Shown here piece by piece: positions 1-8,823 of a stretch of DNA of 12,313 bases. Made by a program: the position numbers and the translations under genes. The stretch lies in assembly GCA_023434205.1 (NCBI GenBank), contig JAEYTB010000075.1, forward strand, positions 1 to 12,313, given 5' to 3'. Every line of letters starts with the position of its first letter. Positions within the stretch are counted from its first letter, which is position 1. The stretch comes from Planctomycetota bacterium (lineage in GTDB: Bacteria > Planctomycetota > Phycisphaerae > Phycisphaerales > UBA1924). Under the pieces are notes generated by a model that made no database searches, was not told where the DNA came from, and saw only the letters and a program-made list of their open reading frames with translations.

Positions 1-2340
<2,340 letters not shown>

Positions 2341-2719
2341 CAACCGGACGCCGCGGCCTCGTCAGGGTTGCCCCCGACTCCTCCGCTTTGACCGGCTGGC
2401 CTACCTGGGTGCCCCTAAGGGAGGGCCCACCCATCTCGCCCCTGATCCACCGGAACTAGTGGTTGATCAGGAGGGACAGCACTTTCGCCTTGCGCGCTGC
2501 ATTCAACTTTCTTGCAGCTTTCTGTTCCCCCACCCGGCGACCCCTGCTGAACCGGCTGAAACCCCGGCGTGGCAAGCCACGACGACGCTCCCGCCCATTC
2601 CGCAGTACCGGCTGGGGGACATGTTCATCCGTATCCGGTTGTCAAAGAGCCGTCACTTCTTCCCGAGTTTCCCCGGTTTTCGGTGCCGTTTTCACCCTTC
2701 AGCCTCGCGGCTTGGGGTG
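2341..2719 (-). other. Structured leader of the 23S rRNA transcript
   Basis: This stretch holds no protein gene and no tRNA that I can fold. It contains a series of hairpins in the expected transcript. An 8-bp stem pairs 2392-2399 with 2340-2347 directly at the 23S 5' end. Others are GTC-GGG/CCC-GAC at 2361-2378, GGGTG/CACCC at 2407-2432, CTGAT-CCAC/GTGG-ATCAG at 2442-2470, GCTGCA/TGCAGC at 2496-2518 and GTGG/CCAC with a CTTG loop at 2569-2580. A boxA site lies at its upstream end. Such structures are usual in pre-rRNA leaders, where RNase III and other nucleases trim the transcript. The matching downstream half of any long processing stem would be outside the window. Confidence 0.6.
2639..2650 (-). 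promoter_or_regulatory. boxA antitermination site of the rRNA leader
   Basis: The minus strand reads GCTCTTTGACAA, differing at one base from the E. coli rrn boxA core GCTCTTTAACAA. In known systems boxA RNA is bound by NusB with ribosomal protein S10 and lets RNA polymerase pass through untranslated rRNA without Rho termination. Its position, about 70 bases after the predicted transcription start and about 300 bases before the 23S 5' end, fits this role. The included TTGACA could also be read as a -35 box, but no good -10 follows at 16-18 bases. Confidence 0.7.
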
Positions 2720-2725
2720 GGGAGT

Positions 2726-2753
2726 AGTCTAGACCGGACCCCAAGGCAGTCAA
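2726..2753 (-). promoter_or_regulatory. Candidate promoter of the 23S rRNA gene
   Basis: On the minus strand TTGACT (2753-2748, five of six bases matching the -35 consensus) is followed after 16 bases by TAGACT (2731-2726, four of six matching the -10 consensus). The predicted start of transcription is near 2719, upstream of boxA and the structured leader. It lies downstream of the terminator of the preceding gene, as expected for an independently transcribed rRNA gene. Consensus match only; not shown experimentally. Confidence 0.55.
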
Positions 2754-2782
2754 GCTGTCGGGTTTCCGTTTTCATCACCCTT

Positions 2783-2813
2783 CCGCAAGTTCCTTCTCCC
2801 CAGAACCTTGCGG
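2783..2813 (-). other. Bulged inverted repeat upstream of the 23S promoter
   Basis: CCGCAA (2813-2808 on the minus strand) pairs with TTGCGG (2788-2783), and GTTC pairs with GAAC inside it. There is one bulged base and a 10-base loop, giving a 10-bp interrupted stem. No run of T follows, so it is not a standard terminator. It sits between the terminator of the upstream gene and about 30 bases before the predicted -35 box, where a regulator site or an RNA stabilising hairpin could act. Function unknown. Confidence 0.4.
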
Positions 2814-2840
2814 AGATCCCCCGCCCGTGGGCCGCACCGG

Positions 2841-2880
2841 CCCCAAAAAGACCGACGCCACCAGTTCCGGTGGCGTCGGC
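2841..2880 (-). terminator. Rho-independent terminator
   Basis: In the minus-strand transcript, an 11-bp GC-rich stem (2879-2869 pairing with 2862-2852) with a 6-base loop is followed by CTTTTTGGGG. It begins 26 bases after the stop codon of the 740-residue gene. It should end the pilM-like transcription unit before the 23S promoter. Confidence 0.88.
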
Positions 2881-2905
2881 TCGCTCATGCTCGTGCCAGG
2901 GCTGC

Positions 2906-5128
2906 TCAGCCGCCGCCGCCACCCCCACCGCCGCCGCGGGGCGCGGGGCGGGGAGCCGGCTGCTCGCGGTCGCGGTCGGGCAGCTGGCGGGGACGGGGAC
3001 GCGGCGCCAGCTCCACCTTTTTCACCTCACCCTGGGTCGCTCCCGCCTTCGCCGACTCCGACACCCGCTTGTAAATCTCACTGTCGCGGTCCGCGGCCGG
3101 GTGTCGGACCAGAATCCGGCCCGCCTCATCCCGCAGCACGACCTGGTGCTGGACCTGCTGACCGCCCAGGCCGTCTCTCTGGGACACGGGCACGGTCGCC
3201 GCGTCAAGGAAGGTGACGTCGACGAGGAGGTCGAGGTTGTCAGGCACCTCGATGTTCCACGTTGGGTCGATCGATTCGGGGCTGACTGGCGCACCGCCCG
3301 TGGCGTCGGGCTGCGGCGCCGGGGCGCCATGGTCGTGACCGCCGCCCTTGCCGGGCTGGATCATGGGACCGCGCCCGCCCGGGGCGGGCGCCTCGGGCGC
3401 GGGCTGGCCCGCGGCGTCGTCGGGGGACTCGACCAGGGCTCGGAGCTGGTCCATGTTGGCGTACTTGAGGTTCTTGGGCATGTCGGCCTTGCCGAAGAGG
3501 GTGTCGCCGGGGGTGAGCTGGGCCCTGGCGAGGCGGTAGTAGCCGTAGTTGAACACGTACATCTCCGCCGAGGCCAGCGGCTGAGAAGAGAGCGGCGGGT
3601 TGGCCTCGGTCGCGGAGGTGAAGAAGAAGTAGTTGGGCCGGTCGACGCTAATGGGGGCTGACCAGTCGGACCAGGGGCCCTCGATGAGGGACTGGGCGGC
3701 GAGCGAGGCCTGCTCGGGCCGGAGGTTGCGGCCGTAGAGGGGGTTGTTGATGACCACGCGGGCGCGGTAGCGGTACGTCGCGCCGGGCACGACGGTCAGG
3801 TCGTGCGTCCACACGCGGACATCGGCGTTCTCGAGCATCGGCAGCGCCGGGCCGGCGGTGGAGGCCTGCTGTGCCGCGGCGGGCGCTCCCTGGTAACCCT
3901 GCACCACTTCGCCCAGCTCCGTGAGCTGCTGCGCGATGCTCTCCCACTCGGTGCGCTGACGCTTGAGCTGGGCCTCGATCGTGGCGCGGTCGCCCGTGCT
4001 GGTGGTCGGGGCGGTTTTGGGCTGAGGGGCGGTCTGGCCGGGGCCGGTACCTCGACCGCCGCGGCGCGTCGGCTCGGGGGCACGCTCACGCGTGTCCTCC
4101 CGTTCCGCGGCCGGGGCCTGGGCGAGACGGATCTCCAGATCTTCGATTCGGCGGGTCACCTCCGCGAGGCGGCGGTTGAGCGCGTTGATGCGGACGAGCT
4201 TCTCCGCGGCGTTGCCCGCGACGGCGGCCCGTGCCGGGGGCTGCCAGTCGGGGCCGGCGACGATGGAGTAGAACGGCGGGCGCTGGATTTCTTCGGCGAC
4301 GTCCTGCACCGCGGGGAGCATGACCTGGGCGACATCGCCCGCGGACTTAACCTGCTGCTTCCATTCGTCGAGCTTCCACGCGCGCCCCGGGGGCGCGGGG
4401 ATGATGACGGCCTCGGGCTTGGCGGGCGTCGTTCCGTCGGCGTTCGTGATCGTTTCGCGCTCATACTGCACCGCGACGATCTCGACGAGGTCTGCGCTGC
4501 CGATGCCACCCTGATCGCGCCACCAGTTCAGCGGGATGGGGCGGAGCGGGCCGGCGTCGCCATCGGGGTCGGCGATCAACGCCTCTCGCAGGGCCGCGCC
4601 GCTGAAGCCGAACTCCACGCTGATGAGCGCCTTGTCGAAGGGCTGGGCCTCCGGGAGCAGCTTGCCAAGCTCGGGGTGGCGGATCTTTTCGGCCGGGTTG
4701 ATGGTGACCTGCACCATGCTGGCCAAGCCGCCGGTCGGGGCGGGCACAGCGGGCAGAGCGAACCGGTCGTCCTCCTGGCGGACGATCGCGGCGATGCCGG
4801 TGAGGGCCGCCGCGGGACCCAGCGAGACATTCCCCGCCGCCGCGGCGATGCGCGGGGCGGCCGCGCCCACGGCGAGCTTGTCCGCGAGGGAGAAGGCCGG
4901 GACCTGGGGTGGGTTGACGGTGGTGGAGTCCAGGCGGCCGGCGATGACCTTGGCCTCGCCCTCGACGATGGCCATGGCCTGGGTCGCCCGCTCTTCGCGC
5001 GGGCCGATCTTGACCTTGGTCTCGGGGCGGAACTGCAGGCCGATGGCGCCCAGGAACACCAGGCCAACGACGCCCAGCACAATGCGGTCGACGTTCTGTT
5101 CCAGCGGTGAAATGCCCTTGAGCTTCAT
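2906..5128 (-). CDS. Single-span membrane protein with coiled coils, fibronectin-like segment and polyglycine tail (third gene of pilus-like operon)
   Basis: Predicted 740-residue protein of no recognised family. I chose the ATG at 5128 because GAGG lies 8 bases upstream and the N-terminus MKLKGISPLEQNVDRIVLG leads straight into one membrane span (about residues 14-33). The open frame continues 71 codons upstream, but that part is Arg/Pro/Thr-rich and overlaps the previous gene. The rest should be outside the cytoplasmic membrane. It has an Ala/Pro-rich region, likely coiled coils at about 309-336 and 381-412, and a beta-rich segment at 436-495. That segment resembles a fibronectin type III domain and carries PGATYRYRARVV and WSDWS (486-490). 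Then come a Gly/Pro-rich linker, another beta-rich piece at about 622-677, and a tail of nine glycines at 732-740. It lies 46 bases after the PilO-like gene and ends in a strong terminator, so it is the last gene of the unit. By position it could stand in for PilP, but I see no PilP or GspC homology. Confidence 0.85.
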   Translation of the reverse strand: MKLKGISPLEQNVDRIVLGVVGLVFLGAIGLQFRPETKVKIGPREERATQAMAIVEGEAKVIAGRLDSTTVNPPQVPAFSLADKLAVGAAAPRIAAAAGNVSLGPAAALTGIAAIVRQEDDRFALPAVPAPTGGLASMVQVTINPAEKIRHPELGKLLPEAQPFDKALISVEFGFSGAALREALIADPDGDAGPLRPIPLNWWRDQGGIGSADLVEIVAVQYERETITNADGTTPAKPEAVIIPAPPGRAWKLDEWKQQVKSAGDVAQVMLPAVQDVAEEIQRPPFYSIVAGPDWQPPARAAVAGNAAEKLVRINALNRRLAEVTRRIEDLEIRLAQAPAAEREDTRERAPEPTRRGGRGTGPGQTAPQPKTAPTTSTGDRATIEAQLKRQRTEWESIAQQLTELGEVVQGYQGAPAAAQQASTAGPALPMLENADVRVWTHDLTVVPGATYRYRARVVINNPLYGRNLRPEQASLAAQSLIEGPWSDWSAPISVDRPNYFFFTSATEANPPLSSQPLASAEMYVFNYGYYRLARAQLTPGDTLFGKADMPKNLKYANMDQLRALVESPDDAAGQPAPEAPAPGGRGPMIQPGKGGGHDHGAPAPQPDATGGAPVSPESIDPTWNIEVPDNLDLLVDVTFLDAATVPVSQRDGLGGQQVQHQVVLRDEAGRILVRHPAADRDSEIYKRVSESAKAGATQGEVKKVELAPRPRPRQLPDRDREQPAPRPAPRGGGGGGGGG
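2909..2935 (-). repeat. Glycine-codon run at the 3' end of the 740-residue gene
   Basis: Nine consecutive glycine codons, mostly GGC with two GGG/GGT-type variants, stand directly before the TGA stop. The run is a GC-only triplet repeat that may vary in length by slippage. It gives the protein a flexible glycine tail. Confidence 0.8.
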
Positions 5129-5174
5129 GGGGAGTACCTCTGCGTGTGTGCGTCGCTTTCGTGTTCCGCGTGGA

Positions 5175-6614
5175 TCAGCCCATGCCGCCGGTGGGCTGGG
5201 CGTTAGGGTCCGGGGTGGCATTGGGGTCGGCGTTGGGGTCCGCCGCGGGGTCCGGCACCTTGAGCGTTGACTTGAGGCTGGGTGGCATGAACTTGGTGGT
5301 CCAGCTCCGCAGCCAGACGGTCTCGATCTCGATCGTGGCACGGACGACGTGCTCGGGCCCGTACCAGTAGCCGCGCTGCAGGTCGTCCCACACCTTGACC
5401 TCCTGCAGGTCCATGTCGGTCACGGTCATGAAGTTGGTGCGCTCGATCGCGGCGAGGAAGTCCTGAAGGCGGGCGGAGCTGACCACGCAGGTCAGCGTGA
5501 CGACGCGGGTGTCGTACACGCTGTTGCTGGCGCGCCGGCCGGTGATGGACTGGTCAAAGTCCAGCGGCGCCATCCCCGGTGCCGCGGCGGTGTCCGCGGC
5601 GGCCGCCATCGGCAGGCCCGTGGCGGGGTCGATCCCGCCGTGGGGACCGCGGTAGTTGTCCATCGCGTCGGTCTCACGCGCGCCGGCGCGGACGACGCCC
5701 GAGGGGAGGGTGATTTCGATCTTTTCGATGCGCTTGACCGTGGCCTGATCGACGTTGGCGAGGCGGCCGCCGGCGGAGTTGGCGAGGTTGACCGCGGCGA
5801 AGATGTCCCGCATCACCCAGTAGTCCCACTGGAAGAGGAACATGTCCTGCGGGTTGATGAAGCGCGGATCGATATTGCGGCCGGTGGGCACGAACACGCC
5901 GCGGGTGTTGCTGGGGAGCGACTCCATGCTCGCGTAGACGGAGATCGCCTGGGCGCGGCCCTGGTACTCGCCCAGGCGGCGCTCGGCGAGCTGCTTGGCG
6001 AGCTTCTCCTGCTCCTCGGCGGTGAGGTCTCGCTTGTTGGCGGTGATCTTTTCCTTCTCGCTGATGACAAACGACTGGAGCGACTCCGCGAGCGTGGCGG
6101 GGTCGGCGGGCGCCCCGGCCCGGGCCGAGGCGAGCAGAGCGCGGTAGGGGTTGGTCGCGCCGCGGTTGCCCAGCAGCGCGTCCTCCATGCGGTTGAGCAT
6201 GTCCTGGCCGCCGGCGGGGAACGCGCCCTCAACCAGCAGCACATGCTCGGTGCGGCCGACGCCCGCGGCGTCGGGGCCGACGCCCTTGTTGAAGGCCTCG
6301 GCCTTGGCGACGACCGACTCGGCCTGCTGGAGCATGACTTCCCGCTGCTCGCGGAACCAGTTGATGAGGTTCTGGTTGGGGAACTCGTTCATCGTGATCG
6401 GCTGGCCGGAAGCCTCGATCACGGGGAGCGTGTAGTTGATCTTCAGGCCCTGCAGCTTGTTGTACGCATCGGTGGCGTCCTTCGACTGCTTGGCGCGGAT
6501 CTTGGCGTCCCACGCGGTGCTGAAGTACCACGCCGTGGGCAGCATCAGCAGGATCAGCGCGCTGAACACCACGATAAGGACGTTGCTCTTGACCCAGTCC
6601 ATGACCGGCTTCAC
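5175..6614 (-). CDS. PilO-like inner-membrane protein of a type IV pilus/type II secretion-like platform
   Basis: 479 residues. The start is GTG at 6614: GGGAGG lies 6 bases upstream, and the GTG overlaps the pilM stop as GTGA, which suggests translational coupling. The ATG four codons later (6602) would be 18 bases from that site. A short cytoplasmic N-terminus is followed by one membrane span (about 12-31) and a helical, Gln/Glu/Lys-rich stretch (about 40-220), probably partly coiled. A C-terminal segment (about 364-440) reads DTRVVTLTCVVSSARLQDFL, then AIERTNFMTVTDMDL and a final strand near 421-434. This strand-helix-strand pattern, with an Asp-Phe-Leu helix and a 'minimise distance to the mean' beta strand, is what PilO and GspM ferredoxin-like domains show. 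The protein is more than twice as long as typical PilO (about 200 residues). The C-terminus is an Asp-Pro-Asn-Ala repeat (454-473) and a Gly/Met end. In type IV pili PilN and PilO pair in the periplasm and link PilM to the secretin. That role here is inferred from position and topology; family assignment is moderate. Confidence 0.75.
   Translation of the reverse strand: MKPVMDWVKSNVLIVVFSALILLMLPTAWYFSTAWDAKIRAKQSKDATDAYNKLQGLKINYTLPVIEASGQPITMNEFPNQNLINWFREQREVMLQQAESVVAKAEAFNKGVGPDAAGVGRTEHVLLVEGAFPAGGQDMLNRMEDALLGNRGATNPYRALLASARAGAPADPATLAESLQSFVISEKEKITANKRDLTAEEQEKLAKQLAERRLGEYQGRAQAISVYASMESLPSNTRGVFVPTGRNIDPRFINPQDMFLFQWDYWVMRDIFAAVNLANSAGGRLANVDQATVKRIEKIEITLPSGVVRAGARETDAMDNYRGPHGGIDPATGLPMAAAADTAAAPGMAPLDFDQSITGRRASNSVYDTRVVTLTCVVSSARLQDFLAAIERTNFMTVTDMDLQEVKVWDDLQRGYWYGPEHVVRATIEIETVWLRSWTTKFMPPSLKSTLKVPDPAADPNADPNATPDPNAQPTGGMG
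5218..5253 (-). repeat. 12-base tandem repeat encoding Asp-Pro-(Asn/Ala)-Ala
   Basis: Three adjacent 12-base units (5218-5229, 5230-5241, 5242-5253) of the form GCNNNGGGGTCS on the plus strand, with a partial unit to the left. They encode DPAADPNADPNA at the C-terminus of the PilO-like protein. A similar DPNA string occurs in the linker of the PilM-like protein (residues 504-508). Such acidic Pro/Asn repeats also resemble calcium-binding linkers, but the unit is too short to claim that. Confidence 0.65.
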
Positions 6615-8641
6615 TTGGAACCTCCCGTCTCATCCGCGCCGGGCGCGGGCTTGGGCTTGAAGACCGCGTACCAGTTCACCGTCACGATGCCCGTGGTGGG
6701 CGGGCCGCTCTGGGGCGGCGCGGTGATCGGGGCCACGGCGTCGAGTTCCGTCTGGCCGGGGGCCGGGCCGCTGCCGGCGCCCGGGCCGCCCTCCGCCGGG
6801 CCACCGGTTGCCTCGCCGTACTCGACGCGGGAGGAGCGGCGGGCAAGCCGCCCGCCCGTGTGTTCGTGGGGCGCGGGCTGCCGGGCGGCGGGAGCCGCGG
6901 CCTCCTCCTGCTTCACCTCTTCAAACCTGATCGTGGGCTTGGTGACGGTGAAGGGCAGGTTGGTGCGCTTCTGGGCCTCCGCGAACCACACATCCAGCGT
7001 CCGCTCGATGAACCGCCGGACCAGCGGCTGCGAGGTGTTCACCACCAGCTCGCAGCGCACACGGGGGAACGAATCATCGGTCAGGATCGGGTTGCCGTCG
7101 GCGTCCACCGCCGGCGGGGCATTGGGGTCGGGCTCGGGCGCATCCGCCGCGAGGACGTTGGGCGGGTAGTAGCGCGTGGTGAACGAGACGAGCGAGTAGG
7201 CGGGGCCCGGGACCGCGGGCATCCGGGTTTCCTGCTCCCAGCCATCGACCTTGCTGTCGCTGAAGGCGAACAGCGTCTTCAGATCGTTGGTCAGGTGCTC
7301 GAACATGGCGCGACGCTCGAGCAGGCCGACCATGTTCGCGGCCCGCATGTCGGGCTCGCCGGCGTCGGTCACCTTCGCGTCCGTCGCCGACGCCCGGAGC
7401 TGGTTGCCGTTGTTCATGGTCGAGGCCACGATCGGGTCGGTGATGCGGCCCGTCGCCTCGAAGTGGTTGCGTACCGGGCGGATGAACATCACCGCGCTGG
7501 CCAGGCCCGCGATGCCCGCCGCGAGGCCGAACCAGCCGACCTTCTCCTTCCACATCGCCTTGCGGAGGACTGTGGTGGGCATGAGGTTGCCGCCCACGGC
7601 GTTGAGCCCAAGCCCTTGCAGGGCAAGGCCGTAGGCCGTCACGAGCGTGGTGGAAAGTTCGGTGAAGAGGGCGGCCTTGTCGCCCTCGATGGTGGCCCGC
7701 TTGAAGGGGGTCTGGGCGTCCACGCGGTAGACATCCATGCCCAGCTGCTGCTTGAGGTACTTGCGCAGGCCCGGGAGCATGAAGGTGCTGCCCACGCCGA
7801 TGAGCCGGGTGAGCTGCGCATCCTTGTTGATCGACTGGTAGTAGCCGATGGAGCGCTGGATCTCCTGCGTGAGGTCGGTGAACACCGGCCGCATCGCCTG
7901 GAAGACCTGTCGGGCGTGCTTGGTGTCCTCGGCCTCTTTCTTGAGCTTCTCGGCCTTGGGGTAGCTGAGCTGGAACTGGTTGACGAGAGCCTCGGTGAAC
8001 TGGTGGCCGCCGGTGTGGAACGTGCGGATCCACATGCGGCCGGGGGTCGCGATCACCAGGTCCGTGGAGGTTGTGCCGACGTCCACGATGATCGTGCCGG
8101 GCGTCTTGCTGTCGAAGTTCAGGTCGTACGCGAGCGCGTTGTACACCCCGATGGGGGAGAGCACCACGTAGTTGGGGTAGATCCCCACATCCGCGAGCAT
8201 GTTCAGCCGCTCGGTCACCTTCTCGCGGGTGATGGCGAAGATCCCCACCTCCACATCGGGGGAGTCGGGGCTGACAAACGTCTGGTAGTCCCATTCCACG
8301 TTCTCGAGTGGGAACGGGATCTGCTGCATCGCCTCGAACTTGACGATGTCCGGGACTTTCTTGGGCTCCACCGGCGGCAGCTTGGCGAACCGTGCGAAAG
8401 CCGAGTGCCCGGGCACGGACACCGCGATCGCCGCCTTGGACAGGTCGTACTGGCTGGCCAGTGCCCCCAGCGAAACGCGGAGCACGTCGTTGGCGTCGAC
8501 CCCGGGCGTGGACAGCACCTTGGGGTGCTGGATCACCGCGAAGTCGAGCACCTTCACATTCCCGTCGCCCACCGCCTCCAGCTTGATCGCCTTGATGGCC
8601 GCGGCGCCGATCTCAATACCCCAGCAGACTGAAGAAGCCAT
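6611..8641 (-). CDS. pilM: PilM-type actin-like ATPase fused to a PilN-like membrane/periplasmic part
   Basis: 676 residues; typical PilM has about 350. The ATG at 8641 has GAGG 7 bases upstream and gives the expected PilM N-terminus. Residues 1-345 are the actin-like fold: phosphate-1 motif WGIEIGAAAIKAIKL (7-21), the PilM-type stretch IVKFEAMQQIPFPLENVEWDY (99-119), phosphate-2 motif TIIVDVGTTSTDLVI (183-197), the adenosine-type motif LIGVGSTFMLPGL (280-292), and AYGLALQGLGL (336-346). Directly after this comes GGNLMP (350-355), which resembles the INLLP motif at the PilN N-terminus that binds PilM, then a basic stretch and one membrane span (about 367-388). The rest should be periplasmic. 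It includes a helical part (430-465), a strand-helix-strand segment at 526-575 like PilN/GspL C-terminal domains, and a Pro/Gly/Ala-rich linker before a final strand (650-662). It heads a three-gene unit and should recruit the PilO-like partner. The usual Asp of GIDIG is Glu here. Confidence 0.88.
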   Translation of the reverse strand: MASSVCWGIEIGAAAIKAIKLEAVGDGNVKVLDFAVIQHPKVLSTPGVDANDVLRVSLGALASQYDLSKAAIAVSVPGHSAFARFAKLPPVEPKKVPDIVKFEAMQQIPFPLENVEWDYQTFVSPDSPDVEVGIFAITREKVTERLNMLADVGIYPNYVVLSPIGVYNALAYDLNFDSKTPGTIIVDVGTTSTDLVIATPGRMWIRTFHTGGHQFTEALVNQFQLSYPKAEKLKKEAEDTKHARQVFQAMRPVFTDLTQEIQRSIGYYQSINKDAQLTRLIGVGSTFMLPGLRKYLKQQLGMDVYRVDAQTPFKRATIEGDKAALFTELSTTLVTAYGLALQGLGLNAVGGNLMPTTVLRKAMWKEKVGWFGLAAGIAGLASAVMFIRPVRNHFEATGRITDPIVASTMNNGNQLRASATDAKVTDAGEPDMRAANMVGLLERRAMFEHLTNDLKTLFAFSDSKVDGWEQETRMPAVPGPAYSLVSFTTRYYPPNVLAADAPEPDPNAPPAVDADGNPILTDDSFPRVRCELVVNTSQPLVRRFIERTLDVWFAEAQKRTNLPFTVTKPTIRFEEVKQEEAAAPAARQPAPHEHTGGRLARRSSRVEYGEATGGPAEGGPGAGSGPAPGQTELDAVAPITAPPQSGPPTTGIVTVNWYAVFKPKPAPGADETGGSK

Positions 8642-8686
8642 GGTGAACCCTCGTGTGCAGCCCCCGCGGCGTGCCGGGGGGCGGGG

Positions 8687-8692
8687 ATAGTA
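8687..8692 (-). promoter_or_regulatory. Possible -10 box for the pilM-like unit
   Basis: The 182 bases between gatB and pilM contain TACTAT on the minus strand, four of six bases matching TATAAT, about 45 bases before the pilM start codon. No convincing -35 box stands 16-18 bases upstream. The gap size suggests a separate promoter for the pilus-like genes, but this site is only a weak candidate. Confidence 0.25.
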
Positions 8693-8823
8693 CACGATTC
8701 CAGGTGACCGGCCGGGTGGAGATCGTCCATCCCACTGCCGTCACGGGCAGGATACGGGAAGGTTTCCCAACCAGTTCCCTAGCGTTGGTCACTGCTGTGT
8801 AACAGCACCCGGGCGAGGGGCTC

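Noticed and set aside
2619..2645. TTGACA on the minus strand as the -35 box of a second rRNA promoter
   Set aside because: No acceptable -10 box follows at 16-18 bases, and the word is better explained as part of boxA.
2341..2840. A spacer tRNA or small RNA gene before the 23S gene
   Set aside because: No cloverleaf with a T-loop GTTCNANNC and matching acceptor stem could be found. The hairpins there fit an rRNA leader.
5129..5341. N-terminal extension of the 740-residue protein to an upstream ATG
   Set aside because: The extra 71 codons are Arg/Pro/Thr-rich, overlap the PilO-like gene, and would bury the membrane anchor. The ATG at 5128 has a good ribosome site.
5349..7169. Very long plus-strand frames (5349-7169, 6860-8632, 3803-5110, 10710-12293, 2201-3661)
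   Set aside because: They lie antisense to genes with clear family motifs or good ribosome sites. Their translations are Arg/Gly/Val-rich, as expected for shadow frames in GC-rich DNA, and 2201-3661 crosses from rRNA into a gene.
8793..8807. Inverted repeat TGCTGT-GTA-ACAGCA just after gatB as a terminator
   Set aside because: The stem is only 6 bp with a 3-base loop and no T-run, so it is too weak to call.
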